A stretch of 64,000 nt of DNA from Georgfuchsia toluolica (GCF_907163265.1 NZ_CAJQUM010000001.1:2418001-2482000), one strand, 5' to 3'; numbered from the stretch's first letter, positions 25,840-35,092 are shown. Translations and numbers: made by a program. Notes: a model not told the origin generated them from the sequence alone.

Positions 25840-26115
25840 TGCCTGCGCCTCGGCCTCGTTGGTCGTCCGGTGCCACTCATCATCACCATCATGGTGCTTG
25901 AAATAAAAGTGCCTCACGGCGAGGGCATTGAAGCGCTGCTGCAAATTGTTCCCGTGTTCCTGAGCTATGTTCTGAGCTTCATCCACGTCGGCATCTACTG
26001 GAACAACCATCACCACTTGCTGCATGCAACCGAGAAGGTGACCGGCGCAGTGCTGTGGCCGAATCTGTATTTGCCGTTCCGGCTATCGCTGTTCCCGTTT
26101 TCTGCAGCAGGCCAT
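25840..26115 (+). pseudogene. Decayed TMEM175-type potassium channel gene
   Basis: From 25870 the frame encodes LIITIMVLEIKVPHGEG, then LSYVLSFIHVGIYWNNHHHL and LLHATEKVTGAVLWPNLYLPF plus RLSLFPF, the core of the TMEM175/DUF1211 channel family with its WNNHHHLLHA signature. The family start (RLEAFSDGVLAI) is replaced by the degenerate RLGLVGPVP with a stop just before it, and after SLFPF the frame turns to unrelated sequence. The remaining four or so helices are missing. The remnant ends before the lpxR-like stop. Confidence 0.75.
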
Positions 26116-26137
26116 CATCTCCGCGCAGGGGCCGGCG

Positions 26138-27136
26138 TCAGTGCCAGATGTATGTGATCGATCCGTAGGATTGCCGGTGGCTAACAGACTCGACCATCGG
26201 GGTTGCGGATTGCAGGGAAAACGTTAGCGAAGACCGTGACCAGCCATAGGCAATACCCACCACTGGAACGACTTGAGTTTTTCGCAGCTGCGTATTGTTG
26301 CCCGGCGCATCGCTCCCGATGCCCGTATCACCGACGATGCGGTCGGCCGAAAAACCCGCATAGGCAAACCAGCTGTTGTTGATCGCGATCGGATCGCCGC
26401 GGCGCCCATTGAGTCGGGCGACTGTTGGAAAACTCCTGCCTAAATCAGTACCGTAGCGTGCAATCAAGGTAACGCCAACGGAGGATTCTCGATTTCCCAA
26501 TGCCCCACCGCCGAGTGCCACGACATCCCCGCCTGTGCGTCCATTTCCTGAATCGGGCCAGTGGTAGCGCCATGCTCTATATGCATCGATTGCTACGAGC
26601 GGCTTGTTTCTCCCTTGGCTACTCCAACCTTTCGGCCGAGTAGTATTCAACATGCGGTGTATAAAACGTTGCATCTGGGCTGCCCCCGAGGCGGGGCCAA
26701 GTACACCAAGATCAAGCGCCAGCAGGTCAGCAACGTCATCATGTACGTATACATTGGCTGAGCGGAATATCAATCCGCCGACATAAGGCACATCGTTCGG
26801 ATCCGGAATGCGCTGTTCAATCGCATGCGGGGTGATCATTATCTGGCCTAATGAAGAGGAAGCCAAAGTAGGCTTTGGCATGCCAAGCCAAGTCACCGTC
26901 GGATCGAGCAACAAAGACGAATCCACAGCATTTTCGTTCGGGGATGGCATTCGAACGCGCGAAAGGAAGATTCCGTTCGTATAGCCGTCCGCCTTACTGC
27001 CCGCGAAGTTGTGATTCTGGACTGTTACCGCATTTAGGCTCTCTTCTGCAATGGCATTGTCCGCATTGCCCAAGGCGGTTATGGCTGCAACCAACAAATT
27101 CATGTAGCCGAATTGCCTAAATCGAATTGACGTCAT
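26138..27136 (-). CDS. LpxR-like outer-membrane lipid A deacylase family protein
   Basis: The 332-residue protein has an N-terminal signal peptide (about 1-29, ending in NAIA) and a beta-barrel composition ending in aromatic W-H. Family marks of LpxR/DUF2219 are DGYTNGIFLSRVRMP (about 50), DPNDVPYVGGLIF (about 112), AQMQRFIHRML with the likely active-site histidine (about 155), ALGGGALGNRES (about 208) and ARYGTDLGRSFP. Intact members remove the 3' acyloxyacyl chain of lipid A. Several usual acidic positions look changed: ENDxF reads QNHNF and QxxNEP reads QGRNKP. Activity is uncertain. GC is lower than in the neighbours. Confidence 0.78.
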   Translation of the reverse strand: MTSIRFRQFGYMNLLVAAITALGNADNAIAEESLNAVTVQNHNFAGSKADGYTNGIFLSRVRMPSPNENAVDSSLLLDPTVTWLGMPKPTLASSSLGQIMITPHAIEQRIPDPNDVPYVGGLIFRSANVYVHDDVADLLALDLGVLGPASGAAQMQRFIHRMLNTTRPKGWSSQGRNKPLVAIDAYRAWRYHWPDSGNGRTGGDVVALGGGALGNRESSVGVTLIARYGTDLGRSFPTVARLNGRRGDPIAINNSWFAYAGFSADRIVGDTGIGSDAPGNNTQLRKTQVVPVVGIAYGWSRSSLTFSLQSATPMVESVSHRQSYGSITYIWH

Positions 27137-27515
27137 CTTATGATTCAGTTCCGAATAAATCAGCCAAATTGGATTTTAGCAATTCTGCGCATTTCGAGGG
27201 TGTATTGGATCACGTAGCCAAAATTTTATGTCAGTCAAACAACGTCGCACCCCTTGGCAGAGCACCTGCTGTGTTCCAAATATTTCCGCGCGATTCTTTA
27301 ATGACGGATCGCATGCTCTTGAAAGCGCAATTTGCAGATTTGAAGCCGTCTGATTCATCTCCGAAAGCGGCCATCCAAGGTCGGCAGCATGAAGGGCAGC
27401 GCAGGGCACTTATGCAAAGCTTTACATAAGGGCATAATTGAAGCATGGATGGTTAAATGCACGGAGCAAACACCCGTAAAACTTATCGCATTGCAGCCTG
27501 CCATCAGGAATCAAC
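27137..27515. other. Intergenic region without recognisable gene
   Basis: About 380 bases lie between the divergent lpxR-like and methyltransferase genes. Short open frames exist on both strands (for example 27127-27429 plus and 27176-27409 minus), but none has a family pattern, good ribosome-binding site or codon bias. The promoters of both genes should lie here; none was assigned. Confidence 0.4.
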
Positions 27516-28067
27516 TTGCACATGCATGACAGCCTGTCACCTTCTCACTGGGTACGCCGTTTCGCGCCGCTGATCTCGCAAGGCGGCATCGTGCTCGACC
27601 TGGCCTGCGGCCGCGGCCGCCATGCGCGTCTGCTGGCAGCGAAGGGCTTTCGCGTCGAAGCGGTGGACAGGGATGCGGAAGCGTTGGCGAGTCTGGCCGG
27701 CGTAGCGGGGATCACGGCCCGCATTGCAGATCTGGAAGGCGGCCCGTGGCCCTATGCCAGCGGTTATTTTGACGGAGTTGTCGTCACCAACTACCTGTTC
27801 CGGCCATTGTTCGACGCCCTGATCGGCGCGCTCAAGCCGGGCGGGGTGCTGATCTATGAAACCTTCATGATTGGCAACGAATTGGTCGGCCGGCCCGCGA
27901 ATCCGGAATTCCTGTTGCGACCGGGGGAATTGCTGGACCTGGTGCAGCCGGCGCTGACCGTGGTAGCCTTCGAACAGGGCCGCATCGACAGCCCCAGACC
28001 CGCCGTCGTGCAACGCATCTGCGCCATTACCGGCGCTGCCCCCGCCTTGCTGCCACAGGCAACCTAA
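27516..28067 (+). CDS. SAM-dependent methyltransferase
   Basis: The 183-residue class I methyltransferase has motif I VLDLACGRGRHARLLA (about 26-41), the acidic end of strand 2 in VEAVDRDAEAL, motif II near DGVVVTNYLFRP and LKPGGVLIYETFMIGNE. It is most like small stand-alone methyltransferases often annotated as tellurite-resistance-like; the substrate cannot be told. TTG 27516 has AGGA 5 bases upstream; ATG 27522, two codons later, is the alternative start. It stands alone. Confidence 0.85.
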   Translation: MHMHDSLSPSHWVRRFAPLISQGGIVLDLACGRGRHARLLAAKGFRVEAVDRDAEALASLAGVAGITARIADLEGGPWPYASGYFDGVVVTNYLFRPLFDALIGALKPGGVLIYETFMIGNELVGRPANPEFLLRPGELLDLVQPALTVVAFEQGRIDSPRPAVVQRICAITGAAPALLPQAT

Positions 28068-28131
28068 GCTGGCCGAGCCGGAACCCAACAGGGCCGCCTC
28101 CGATCATGCACTTGGTCTCTTGGCCGGAAAA

Positions 28132-28205
28132 GCGAATTGAAGGCCCACCCCACCCATCCGCCCCTCAAGGGGCGGCTACTGATTGGCCCGCTTCGCTCGA
28201 TATTC
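28132..28205 (+). repeat. Dispersed GC-rich intergenic repeat, copy A
   Basis: Shares with copies C and D the order GCGAATTGAA, CCCACCC, a CCCCTCAAGGGG hairpin, GGCTACTGATTGG, then CCCGCTTCGCTCGATAT. It lies between the methyltransferase and epimerase genes. Other copies: 31235-31371, 40874-41023, 49948-50027 and 53691-53742. Confidence 0.7.
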
Positions 28206-28293
28206 TTCGCCAATTCTGCCAAGACTTGAGTGGTAAGAGACTAAAAGGTTCAATATAGCGGCTGTCCATCCGAGCGAAGCCCTCATTCACTCA

Positions 28294-29202
28294 ATGAACA
28301 TCCTCATCACCGGCGGTACCGGCTTGATCGGCCGCGCGCTTTGCGCGGCCCTGCTGCGCGACGGCCATGCGCTGACGGTGTTGAGCCGCAGGCCGCAAAC
28401 GGTGGCGGCGAAGTGCGGGCCGGCTGTGCTCGCCCTCGGTTCGCTCGCCGAGTGGCCGCCGGAACAGCATTTCGATGCCATCATCAATCTCGCCGGCGAA
28501 CCCATCGTCGATGCGGCATGGACCGCCGCGCGCAAACAGCGCTTATGGGACAGCCGCGTCAGCCTGACCGAACAACTGGTGCAGCGCATCGCGGCGGCAC
28601 GGCAGAAGCCGGCCGTGTTGTTGAGCGGTTCGGCGATCGGTTACTACGGCGACAGCGGCGATACCGAGCAGGATGAGACAGGTCATGCCGGAACCGACTT
28701 CGCCGCGAAACTTTGTCTGGCTTGGGAGGCCGCCGCGCAGAAAGCTTGTCCGGCCGGTGTGCGGCTGTGCCTGTTGCGCACGGGCCTGGTGTTCAGCGCG
28801 GACGGCGGTATGCTGGCAAAAATGCGGCTGCCATTTGCGCTCGGTCTCGGTGCCCGGCTCGGTAATGGCCGGCAGTGGATGAGCTGGATTCACATCGACG
28901 ATTACGTTGCCATCGTGCGTCTGCTGCTACTCCATACCGCTGCCGAAGGCGCGGTGAATATGACGGCGCCGAGGCCGGTGACGAATGCCGAATTCACCGC
29001 CGCGCTGGCGCATGCGCTGCATCGGCCGGCGTTTCTCGCCGCACCCGCAGCGCTGCTCAAGCCGCTGCTGGGCGAACGCTCGGTGCTGCTGTTCGGCGGG
29101 CAGAAGGTGCTGCCGCGCAAGGCCGAAGCGCTGGGCTATCGCTTCGCTTATCCAACGCTGGCGGATGCGCTCGAAGCCCTGTTTGGGACTACAGGCTGCT
29201 GA
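28294..29202 (+). CDS. TIGR01777-family NAD(P)-dependent epimerase
   Basis: The 302-residue short-chain dehydrogenase-like protein of the YfcH/TIGR01777 group has the Rossmann glycine motif [19 protein letters not shown] (2-20), [17 protein letters not shown] (about 68), the serine/tyrosine active-site region [15 protein letters not shown] (about 108) and [14 protein letters not shown] (about 195), ending in the family DUF1731 tail. Cellular substrate is unknown; the E. coli homologue is non-essential. The last 14 bases overlap the convergent hemL stop. Confidence 0.92.
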   Translation: MNILITGGTGLIGRALCAALLRDGHALTVLSRRPQTVAAKCGPAVLALGSLAEWPPEQHFDAIINLAGEPIVDAAWTAARKQRLWDSRVSLTEQLVQRIAAARQKPAVLLSGSAIGYYGDSGDTEQDETGHAGTDFAAKLCLAWEAAAQKACPAGVRLCLLRTGLVFSADGGMLAKMRLPFALGLGARLGNGRQWMSWIHIDDYVAIVRLLLLHTAAEGAVNMTAPRPVTNAEFTAALAHALHRPAFLAAPAALLKPLLGERSVLLFGGQKVLPRKAEALGYRFAYPTLADALEALFGTTGC

Positions 29203-30466
29203 AATAATGCTCCGCCGCCGCGACAGTGGCGACGATGTCGGCATCACTGTGCACGGCAGAAACAAAGCCCGCTTCGTAGGCCGAGGGGGCGTAGTAGATG
29301 CCGGCTTCGAGCATGGCGTGATAGAAGCGGTTGAAGGCTTCCTTGTCGCAGGTCATGACCTCGGCGTAGGACGCGGGCGGTGTCGCGGCGAAGTAGAGCC
29401 CGAACATGCCGCCGACCGATTGCGCGCAGAATTTCACACCATGTTTTTTGGCGGCGGCGGTAAGTCCTGTGACCAGTGATGTTGTGCGCCTGGCGAGATT
29501 TTCGTAGAAGCCGGACGCCTGAATCTTTCTGAGTGTGGCAAGACCGGCGGCAACCGAGAGCGGATTGCCGGAAAGCGTGCCGGCCTGATATACGGGGCCG
29601 AGCGGGGCGATCTTTTCCATGATGTCGCGCCGTCCGCCGAAGGCGCCGAGCGGCATGCCGCCGCCGATCACCTTGCCAAAGGTCGACAGGTCGGGTTTGA
29701 TGCCGTACAGGCCCTGCGCCGATTGCGGGCCGACGCGAAAGCCGGTCATTACTTCGTCGAAGATCAGCAGCGCGCCATGTTGTGTGCATAACTCGCGCAT
29801 CGCCTGCAAAAATTCCGGCTTTGGTGCGATCAGGTTCATGTTGCCCGCGACCGCCTCGACGATGACGCAGGCGATCTTGCCACCGTGGGTGGCAAAGGCG
29901 TCGCGTAATTGCTGCGCATTGTTGTAATCGAGCACCAGCGTGTGCTGGGCGAGATCGGCCGGCACGCCGGAAGAAGAGGGGTTGCCGAAAGTCAGCATGC
30001 CCGAGCCGGCCTTGACCAGCAGGCTGTCGGCGTGGCCGTGATAGCAACCTTCGAATTTGACAATGGCATCGCGGCCGGTGAAGCCGCGGGCGAGGCGGAT
30101 CGCGCTCATCGTGGCTTCGGTGCCCGATGAAACCAGACGCACCAGTTCCATGCTCGGCACCAGTTTGACGAGCAGCTCGGCGAGTTCGATTTCAGCTTCG
30201 GTCGGCGCGCCAAATGACAAACCATTGGCCGCCGCTTCCTGCACTGCCCGCACCACGTCGGGATCGGCATGGCCGAGGATCAGCGGGCCCCACGAGCCGA
30301 CGTAGTCGATGTAGCGCTTGCCATCGGCATCCCAGGCATAGGCGCCGGCGCCCCTGGCAAAGAAACGCGGCGCGCCGCCGACGGAACGGAAGGCGCGCAC
30401 GGGAGAATTGACGCCGCCCGGCGTGGTGGCCTGGGCGCGGGCAAAGAGTTGTTCGTTTTTGGTCAT
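29189..30466 (-). CDS. hemL: Glutamate-1-semialdehyde 2,1-aminomutase
   Basis: Forms 5-aminolevulinate from glutamate-1-semialdehyde in the C5 haem pathway. The 425-residue class III aminotransferase has [10 protein letters not shown] at the N-terminus, [18 protein letters not shown] (about 117), [17 protein letters not shown] (about 140), [11 protein letters not shown] (about 243) and the PLP lysine in [18 protein letters not shown] (about 268). The length is normal. The end overlaps the convergent epimerase gene by 14 bases. Upstream, a GC-moderate inverted repeat separates it from thiE on the same strand. Confidence 0.97.
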   Translation of the reverse strand: MTKNEQLFARAQATTPGGVNSPVRAFRSVGGAPRFFARGAGAYAWDADGKRYIDYVGSWGPLILGHADPDVVRAVQEAAANGLSFGAPTEAEIELAELLVKLVPSMELVRLVSSGTEATMSAIRLARGFTGRDAIVKFEGCYHGHADSLLVKAGSGMLTFGNPSSSGVPADLAQHTLVLDYNNAQQLRDAFATHGGKIACVIVEAVAGNMNLIAPKPEFLQAMRELCTQHGALLIFDEVMTGFRVGPQSAQGLYGIKPDLSTFGKVIGGGMPLGAFGGRRDIMEKIAPLGPVYQAGTLSGNPLSVAAGLATLRKIQASGFYENLARRTTSLVTGLTAAAKKHGVKFCAQSVGGMFGLYFAATPPASYAEVMTCDKEAFNRFYHAMLEAGIYYAPSAYEAGFVSAVHSDADIVATVAAAEHYFSSL

Positions 30467-30486
30467 ATTAAAACCTTAAAGACTTC

Positions 30487-30584
30487 GGCTACAGAGGACA
30501 CAGAGTCCACAGAGAAAACCACTTCAAAAAATCACGCAGATTGGTTTTTGGTTTTCCTCTGTGTTCTCTGTGAACTCTGTGGCT
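30487..30584. repeat. Inverted repeat between thiE and hemL
   Basis: Arm 30487-30520 (GGCTACAGAGGACACAGAGT...) and arm 30550-30584, read on the opposite strand (AGCCACAGAGTTCACAGAGA...), are similar sequences of about 34 bases ending GAAAACC, separated by about 29 bases. Each arm is itself built from CACAGAG units. This ACAGAG-rich dyad resembles intergenic elements seen in several Betaproteobacteria. It could act as a transcript-processing hairpin. Confidence 0.7.
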
Positions 30585-30597
30585 AATGGGTTTTGTT

Positions 30598-31230
30598 TCA
30601 AAACAAGTCTTGATATTCCGCCGCTCGCGCAGCGATGTTCATGGTATCGAACAGATCGGTGATCACGGCCAGCATGTCGGCGCCGGCCTCGATCACGCTG
30701 CCAGCGCTACCGAGTGTAATGCCGCCGATGGCGGCAATGGGAAGACCGAAACGCTTCGCCTCCGCCAACAGCGAGAGTGGCGCATTCACCGCATCAGGCC
30801 GCGTTCGCGAAGCGAATACCGCGCCAAAGGCGAGGTAATCGGCGCCTGCCTGGGCCGCGGCTGCGGCGCGGGAAAGCTCGTTGTAACAGGAAACGCCGAG
30901 AATCTTGTCCGGCCCCAGCAAACTGCGCGTCGCGACAGGATTGCCATCATCACGGCCGATATGCACGCCGTCGGCGCCGATCTCCAGCGCCAGGGCGAGA
31001 TCGTCGTTGACGATCAGCCTGGCGCCGGCGGCGCGGCAGATGCGCAGCAGCTCGGCGGCCTGCGCCCGGCGCAGTGGTGGCGCAGCAGTCTTGTTGCGAT
31101 ATTGCACCAGCTTGACGCCGCCCTTCAACGCCGCGCCCACCATGGCGGAAAGCCGCGGCAGCAAATAGTCGTCGGGCGTTACGGCATACAGGCCGCGCAG
31201 TTGATCGCGATCGCGCATCTCAGCCGGCAT
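30598..31230 (-). CDS. thiE: Thiamine-phosphate synthase
   Basis: Couples HMP-pyrophosphate with the thiazole phosphate to give thiamine monophosphate. The 210-residue TIM-barrel protein has GLYAVTPD (about 13), VQYRNKTA (about 42), LIVNDDLALALEIGADGVHIG (about 72), ILGVSCYN, ADYLAFGAVFASRTRPDA (about 130) and IAAIGGITLGSAGSVIEAGAD. The ATG at 31230 is used; an ATG four codons later is possible. It lies downstream of thiD on the same strand with a long repeat between them. No TPP riboswitch was recognised before thiD or thiE. Confidence 0.95.
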   Translation of the reverse strand: MPAEMRDRDQLRGLYAVTPDDYLLPRLSAMVGAALKGGVKLVQYRNKTAAPPLRRAQAAELLRICRAAGARLIVNDDLALALEIGADGVHIGRDDGNPVATRSLLGPDKILGVSCYNELSRAAAAAQAGADYLAFGAVFASRTRPDAVNAPLSLLAEAKRFGLPIAAIGGITLGSAGSVIEAGADMLAVITDLFDTMNIAARAAEYQDLF

Positions 31231-31234
31231 AAAA

Positions 31235-31371
31235 ATCCCGTGAGCGCAGCGAGCAAATAGTCACCCCCGCCCACGGGGGTCGAGGCGTGGTTTCGCAAAG
31301 CACCGCTTTGCGCCGTCGAGACGGGCGAGCCATGCAGGGCGAGCCCTGGAGCAGGGCAGGGGGGTGGGCAC
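31235..31371 (-). repeat. Dispersed GC-rich intergenic repeat, copy B
   Basis: Long copy, read on the minus strand: GGGCTCGCCCTGCATGGCTC, CGCAAAGCGGTGCTTTGCGA with AACCACGCC, ACCCCCGTGGGCGGGGGT and TTGCTCGCTGCGCTCAC. It matches copy C over most of its length and shares the core with copies A, D and E. It fills the thiD-thiE gap inside a likely operon. Confidence 0.75.
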
Positions 31372-31402
31372 ATTTTTTTGCCCAAGGGCCCAACGGGCCC
31401 GT

Positions 31403-31449
31403 CTGGGCAAGGGAGGAAGATGATTTATTCATCATCCTCCCTTGCCCAG
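31403..31449 (-). repeat. Near-perfect hairpin spanning the thiD stop
   Basis: Arms 31403-31423 and 31429-31449 (CTGGGCAAGGGAGGAAGATG and its complement) pair over 21 bases with one mismatch and a 5-base loop. One arm encodes the last residues of ThiD (WAREDDE) and the other lies just past the stop. No U run follows, so it looks like an mRNA-end or processing structure rather than a standard terminator. Confidence 0.8.
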
Positions 31450-32246
31450 AAAAAGCGGTCGGGGATGTACTGCCCCATGCCGGGACGAAAGCCGTTGGCG
31501 AGCGTATGCCAGGTGTATTCCTGCGCTTCGAAAACGGCTTCGCCGATTTCGATGCCGCAGGCCAGATTGGCGGCGATGGCCGAGGCCAGGGTGCAGCCCG
31601 AGCCGTGATAACTGCCGGGCAACCGATCCCATTTGTCCTCGCGCACCTGGCCGCTCGCGCCGTAGAGAGTATTGACAACCTGCGGCGTGTTCTCGTGCGT
31701 GCCGGTGATCAGCACATATTCGCAGCCGCTCTTGAGCAACTGGTGCGCACAGGCCGCCAGGAGCGGCTGGCTATCGTCGTCGTCGTCCTGGGCCAGGCGC
31801 CGCGCTTCCAGGCTATTCGGGGTGAGGATGGTGGTCTGCGGCAGCAGCAGTTCGATCATGGCCTCGACCATTTCCTCGTCCGACAACTGGTCGCCGCGCC
31901 CCGAGGCGAGCACCGGGTCGAAGACAAGCGGAATGTCCGGGTAATCCGAGATGATTTCGGCAATCGCGGCGATGGTCTCGACGCTGCCCAGCATACCGAT
32001 CTTGAAAGCGGCGACCGGCATGTCTTCGAGCAGGGCGCGGGCCTGATCGGCGACCCAGTCGGCATCCACCGCGAAAGCGGCTTCGACGCCGGCGGTGTCC
32101 TGCACGGTGATGGCGGTAATGACCGAGAGCGGATGACAGCCCATGCTCGACAGGGTCATCAGATCAGCCTGAATGCCGGCGCCGCCAGTCGGATCCGACG
32201 CCGCGAAGGTGAGGACCAGCGGAGGTTGGAAGTCGTCGGAAGCCAT
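31425..32246 (-). CDS. thiD: Hydroxymethylpyrimidine/phosphomethylpyrimidine kinase
   Basis: Phosphorylates HMP twice to HMP-pyrophosphate, the pyrimidine half used by ThiE. The 273-residue ribokinase-like protein has LTFAASDPTGGAGIQADLMTL (about 12), GCHPLSVITAITVQDT (about 34), VFDPVLASGRGDQL (about 110), ILTPNSLEARRLA (about 138), YVLITGTHEN (about 176) and the anion hole/catalytic GSYHGSGCTLASAIAANLA (about 212). The C-terminal codons and stop form one arm of a 21-base hairpin. It is divergent from pilG. Confidence 0.95.
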   Translation of the reverse strand: MASDDFQPPLVLTFAASDPTGGAGIQADLMTLSSMGCHPLSVITAITVQDTAGVEAAFAVDADWVADQARALLEDMPVAAFKIGMLGSVETIAAIAEIISDYPDIPLVFDPVLASGRGDQLSDEEMVEAMIELLLPQTTILTPNSLEARRLAQDDDDDSQPLLAACAHQLLKSGCEYVLITGTHENTPQVVNTLYGASGQVREDKWDRLPGSYHGSGCTLASAIAANLACGIEIGEAVFEAQEYTWHTLANGFRPGMGQYIPDRFFWAREDDE

Positions 32247-32360
32247 GGCGGGTGCCTGCGGTAAGATGTTGCAATTCTATATTAGAGGCGCAGTCGGGAT
32301 GGTGCCGCGTTTCAACAAGGGATGTTTGGCGACAATGCGACGAGATGATGGAAATATGAA

Positions 32361-32759
32361 ATGAGCCAACGTCCGCTTGATGGCATGAAAATCATGGTGA
32401 TCGACGATTCGAACACCATCAGGAGGAGTGCGGAAATTTTCCTGCTCCAGACCGGTTGCCGCGTAGTGCTGGCCGAGGACGGTTTCGATGCGCTGGCCAA
32501 GATCGCCGACCACCAGCCGGACGTGATTTTCTGCGACATCCTGATGCCGCGTCTCGACGGCTACCAGACCTGTGCCCTGATCAAGAAAAACCCGCGTTTC
32601 GCCGCGACTCCGGTGATCATGCTATCTTCGCGCGACGGCCTGTTCGACCGCGCGCGCGGCAGCATGGCCGGTTCCGACGAATACCTTACCAAGCCGTTTA
32701 CCGCAGCCAGCCTGATTGCAGCAGTCACCGCGCAAACCCACCCCGGCAAGCCAGCATGA
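32361..32759 (+). CDS. pilG: Twitching-motility response regulator PilG
   Basis: The 132-residue single-domain receiver has MVIDDSNTIRRSAEIFL with the acidic pair, the phospho-acceptor Asp in VIFCDILMPRLDGYQTCALIK (about 56), the switch Ser in VIMLSSRDGLFDRARG and the Lys in YLTKPF. The MPRLDGYQTCALIK and LSSxDGLFD phrases are those of PilG rather than PilH. It signals from the ChpA kinase to the extension side of the type IV pilus motor. The stop overlaps the next gene's ATG (ATGA), the first sign of the pil-chp operon. Confidence 0.95.
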   Translation: MSQRPLDGMKIMVIDDSNTIRRSAEIFLLQTGCRVVLAEDGFDALAKIADHQPDVIFCDILMPRLDGYQTCALIKKNPRFAATPVIMLSSRDGLFDRARGSMAGSDEYLTKPFTAASLIAAVTAQTHPGKPA

Positions 32760-33262
32760 CGCAGCCCGATTTCCAGCAAATCGAGGCGGAAAAAACGCAG
32801 CGTGTCGGCGCGGAGACTGGGTCGCGATCGCTGCTCGGTTTCGAATCCGGCGGCGAGCACTGGCTGGTCGATCTCACCGCAGTAGGCGAAGTGTTGCCGG
32901 TGCCGGCCCTCGCCGAGGTACCGCTGACCAAGTCCTGGTTCCGTGGCATTGCCAACATTCGCGGCACACTCTACAGCGTGACCGATCTTGCCGCCTTTCA
33001 TGGCGCCGATCCGACGCCGGCCACTATGCAAACGAGATTGCTGCTGGCCGGCCCGCGCAGCGGCAACGTGGCGTTGCTCGTGTCCAGCACACAGGGGCTC
33101 AAGGCGCTGGCGACACTGGAAGTTTTACTCCTCCCCAATGGGCATGCACCCGTGCAACCCTGGCGCGGCGAACGCTATCGCGACAGCGCGGGCCGAACCT
33201 GGATGCATTTGCTGCTGCCCGTGCTGCTGGGCGCCAGTGAATTTCTCAATATCGCGAATTGA
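32756..33262 (+). CDS. pilI: CheW-like adaptor PilI
   Basis: The 168-residue CheW-domain protein couples the receptor PilJ to the kinase ChpA. CheW features are LLGFESGGEHWLVDL (about 26), VGEVLPVPALAEVPLTKSWF, GIANIRGTLYSVTDLAAF and the late WMHLLLPVLL. The ATG at 32756 overlaps the pilG stop by 4 bases; an open extension upstream lies within pilG in another frame and is not real. The next gene, pilJ, begins 12 bases later. Confidence 0.93.
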   Translation: MTQPDFQQIEAEKTQRVGAETGSRSLLGFESGGEHWLVDLTAVGEVLPVPALAEVPLTKSWFRGIANIRGTLYSVTDLAAFHGADPTPATMQTRLLLAGPRSGNVALLVSSTQGLKALATLEVLLLPNGHAPVQPWRGERYRDSAGRTWMHLLLPVLLGASEFLNIAN

Positions 33263-33274
33263 CGGAATCTGCTC

Positions 33275-35020
33275 ATGGAAATCGACCTCAATCTCGACGA
33301 ACCTATTGATGCTCCTCCTGATGGCGGCTTGCCTGAAGCACCGAAGCCGTCACCCAAGGCGCAAGCAGAACCCGCCGCAGCGCCGGCGAAACGTTTGCGT
33401 CTGCCGCTGAGTTTTCAATTGCAGGTGCTGGCAGCGCTATTCCTGATGTTCCTGGCCTGTGCCGCTTATTTTGCCGTCACCGACAGCCGTGCTGCGGCCA
33501 ACCGGGCGGCGCACCTGAGCCTTGCCGGCGAAATCGGCGTGCTGACTGAACGCATGGCGCGCCTCGCCCCACCGGCGGCGCAAGGAATGGCATCCGCCCA
33601 GCAGGAATTGAAGGCGGCGCGCGCGCGCGAAGCGAAACTGCTGGCGCTGCTCGACGGCGGCGGTGAACTCGATGGCAAGACGGTTGCGCCCGCCGTCGAA
33701 ACGCTGCGCACCACGCTGGCCGCCGTACAAACCTGCTGGGCGGCGTATGACAAGACTTTGCCGGGCGTGGCGGCAACGCCGGGAACAAACCCGCCCGACG
33801 GAATGCTGGAAGCGAACCAGAAATATGCCCGGCTGAGCGAAGCCGTGATGCAGTTGCGGCTGGGTGCGGACGATGCCCTCAACCAGCCCGCGCGCAATCG
33901 CGCCCTGATTGCCGGACTGGGTTCGCTGGCGATGCTGATGCTGGTGCTGTTCTTCCGCGTCTTCAATGCCGATGTCACGGCGCGCCAGGCCTTGCTGGCG
34001 CAGCAGCGGCGCTCGGCGGAAGAAGCCAATGCCGCAACGCAGGCCGCGATCCACCGCTTGATGGACGAGATCAGGCATCTTGCCGATGGCGACCTCACCG
34101 CGCGCGCCAGCATCGGCCAGGACATCACCGGCACGATTGCCGAAGCGATGAATTACGCCATCGCGGAACTCTCGGTGCTGGTCAGGCGCATCAACGACAC
34201 GGCACACCGCGTCGCCACCGCTACCGGCGTGGCGGCGCGCACTTCGGAAGAATTGCTCGCCGCGAGCGAAGCCCAGTCGCAGGAAATTCGCCGCGCCGGC
34301 GGCCAGGTGCTGATGGTGGCGCAGTCGATGCGAGAGGCGTCGGGCAAGGCCGAGCAGTCGGCCGGCGTCGCGCGCCAATCGCTCGATGCCGCCAGCAAGG
34401 GCGCGACGGCGGTGGCCGCTTCGATCAGCGGCATGGATGGCATCCGCGGCCAGATCCAGGAAACCTCGAAGCGCATCAAGCGCCTCGGTGAATCATCGCA
34501 GGAGATCGGCGAAATCGTCGAACTGATTTCCGATATCACCGAACAGACCAATGTGCTGGCCTTGAATGCCGCCATCCAGGCCGCTTCGGCCGGTGAAGCC
34601 GGGCGCGGCTTCAGCGTGGTGGCGGAAGAAGTGCAGCGCCTGGCAGAGCGTTCCGCCGCCGCGACGCGCCGCATCGCAGTGCTGGTGAAGACAATTCAGT
34701 CAGACACGCAGGGTGCGGTAGCGGCCATGGAAAATTCCACGCAGGGCGTGATCGAAGGCGCACGCCTGTCGAATGCGGCAGGTGATGCGCTGGCCGACAT
34801 TTCGATCGTGTCGCGCCAGTTGACTGAACTGATCGAAGGCATTTCGAATGACACGCGGCAACAAGCCGAAGTGGCGACGCAGGTGGCGCGAGCCATGCGC
34901 GAAATCCTGCGCATCACCGAGCAGACCGGCAACGGTACGCGCAGCACGGCGCTCTCGATCGGCGAACTGGCGGAGCTGGCGGTGGAATTGAAGAACTCCG
35001 TTGCGGGATTCAAGGTATGA
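33275..35020 (+). CDS. pilJ: Type IV pilus methyl-accepting chemotaxis protein PilJ
   Basis: The 581-residue membrane receptor has a short proline- and alanine-rich cytoplasmic start, helix 1 at about 48-68 ([20 protein letters not shown]), a periplasmic PilJ-type four-helix segment (about 70-210), helix 2 at about 212-230, a HAMP region and a long coiled-coil signalling domain (about 300-575). The hairpin tip contains [21 protein letters not shown] and [20 protein letters not shown]. It senses surface or pilus cues and controls ChpA through PilI. No cheR or cheB homologue is in the window. Confidence 0.95.
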   Translation: MEIDLNLDEPIDAPPDGGLPEAPKPSPKAQAEPAAAPAKRLRLPLSFQLQVLAALFLMFLACAAYFAVTDSRAAANRAAHLSLAGEIGVLTERMARLAPPAAQGMASAQQELKAARAREAKLLALLDGGGELDGKTVAPAVETLRTTLAAVQTCWAAYDKTLPGVAATPGTNPPDGMLEANQKYARLSEAVMQLRLGADDALNQPARNRALIAGLGSLAMLMLVLFFRVFNADVTARQALLAQQRRSAEEANAATQAAIHRLMDEIRHLADGDLTARASIGQDITGTIAEAMNYAIAELSVLVRRINDTAHRVATATGVAARTSEELLAASEAQSQEIRRAGGQVLMVAQSMREASGKAEQSAGVARQSLDAASKGATAVAASISGMDGIRGQIQETSKRIKRLGESSQEIGEIVELISDITEQTNVLALNAAIQAASAGEAGRGFSVVAEEVQRLAERSAAATRRIAVLVKTIQSDTQGAVAAMENSTQGVIEGARLSNAAGDALADISIVSRQLTELIEGISNDTRQQAEVATQVARAMREILRITEQTGNGTRSTALSIGELAELAVELKNSVAGFKV

Positions 35021-35026
35021 AAAGCA

Positions 35027-35092
35027 GGTTCAAGATTCAAGGCTCAAGGGTCACGGAACCCCACTTGCATCTTACGCCTTGCATCTTGAACC
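35027..35092 (+). repeat. Hairpin masking the chpA translation start
   Basis: GGTTCAAGATTCAAGG (35027-35042) pairs with CCTTGCATCTTGAACC (35077-35092) over 16 bases with one mismatch. The second arm ends one base before the chpA ATG (35094), and no Shine-Dalgarno is visible there. An RNA hairpin could lower or control chpA translation relative to pilJ. Confidence 0.7.

Noticed and set aside
27127-27446. Small frames on both strands before the methyltransferase
   Set aside because: No ribosome-binding site, homology or codon bias.
31231-32360. Possible TPP riboswitch for thiD or thiE
   Set aside because: The conserved CTGAGA and ACCTGATCTGG-type boxes were not found before either gene.
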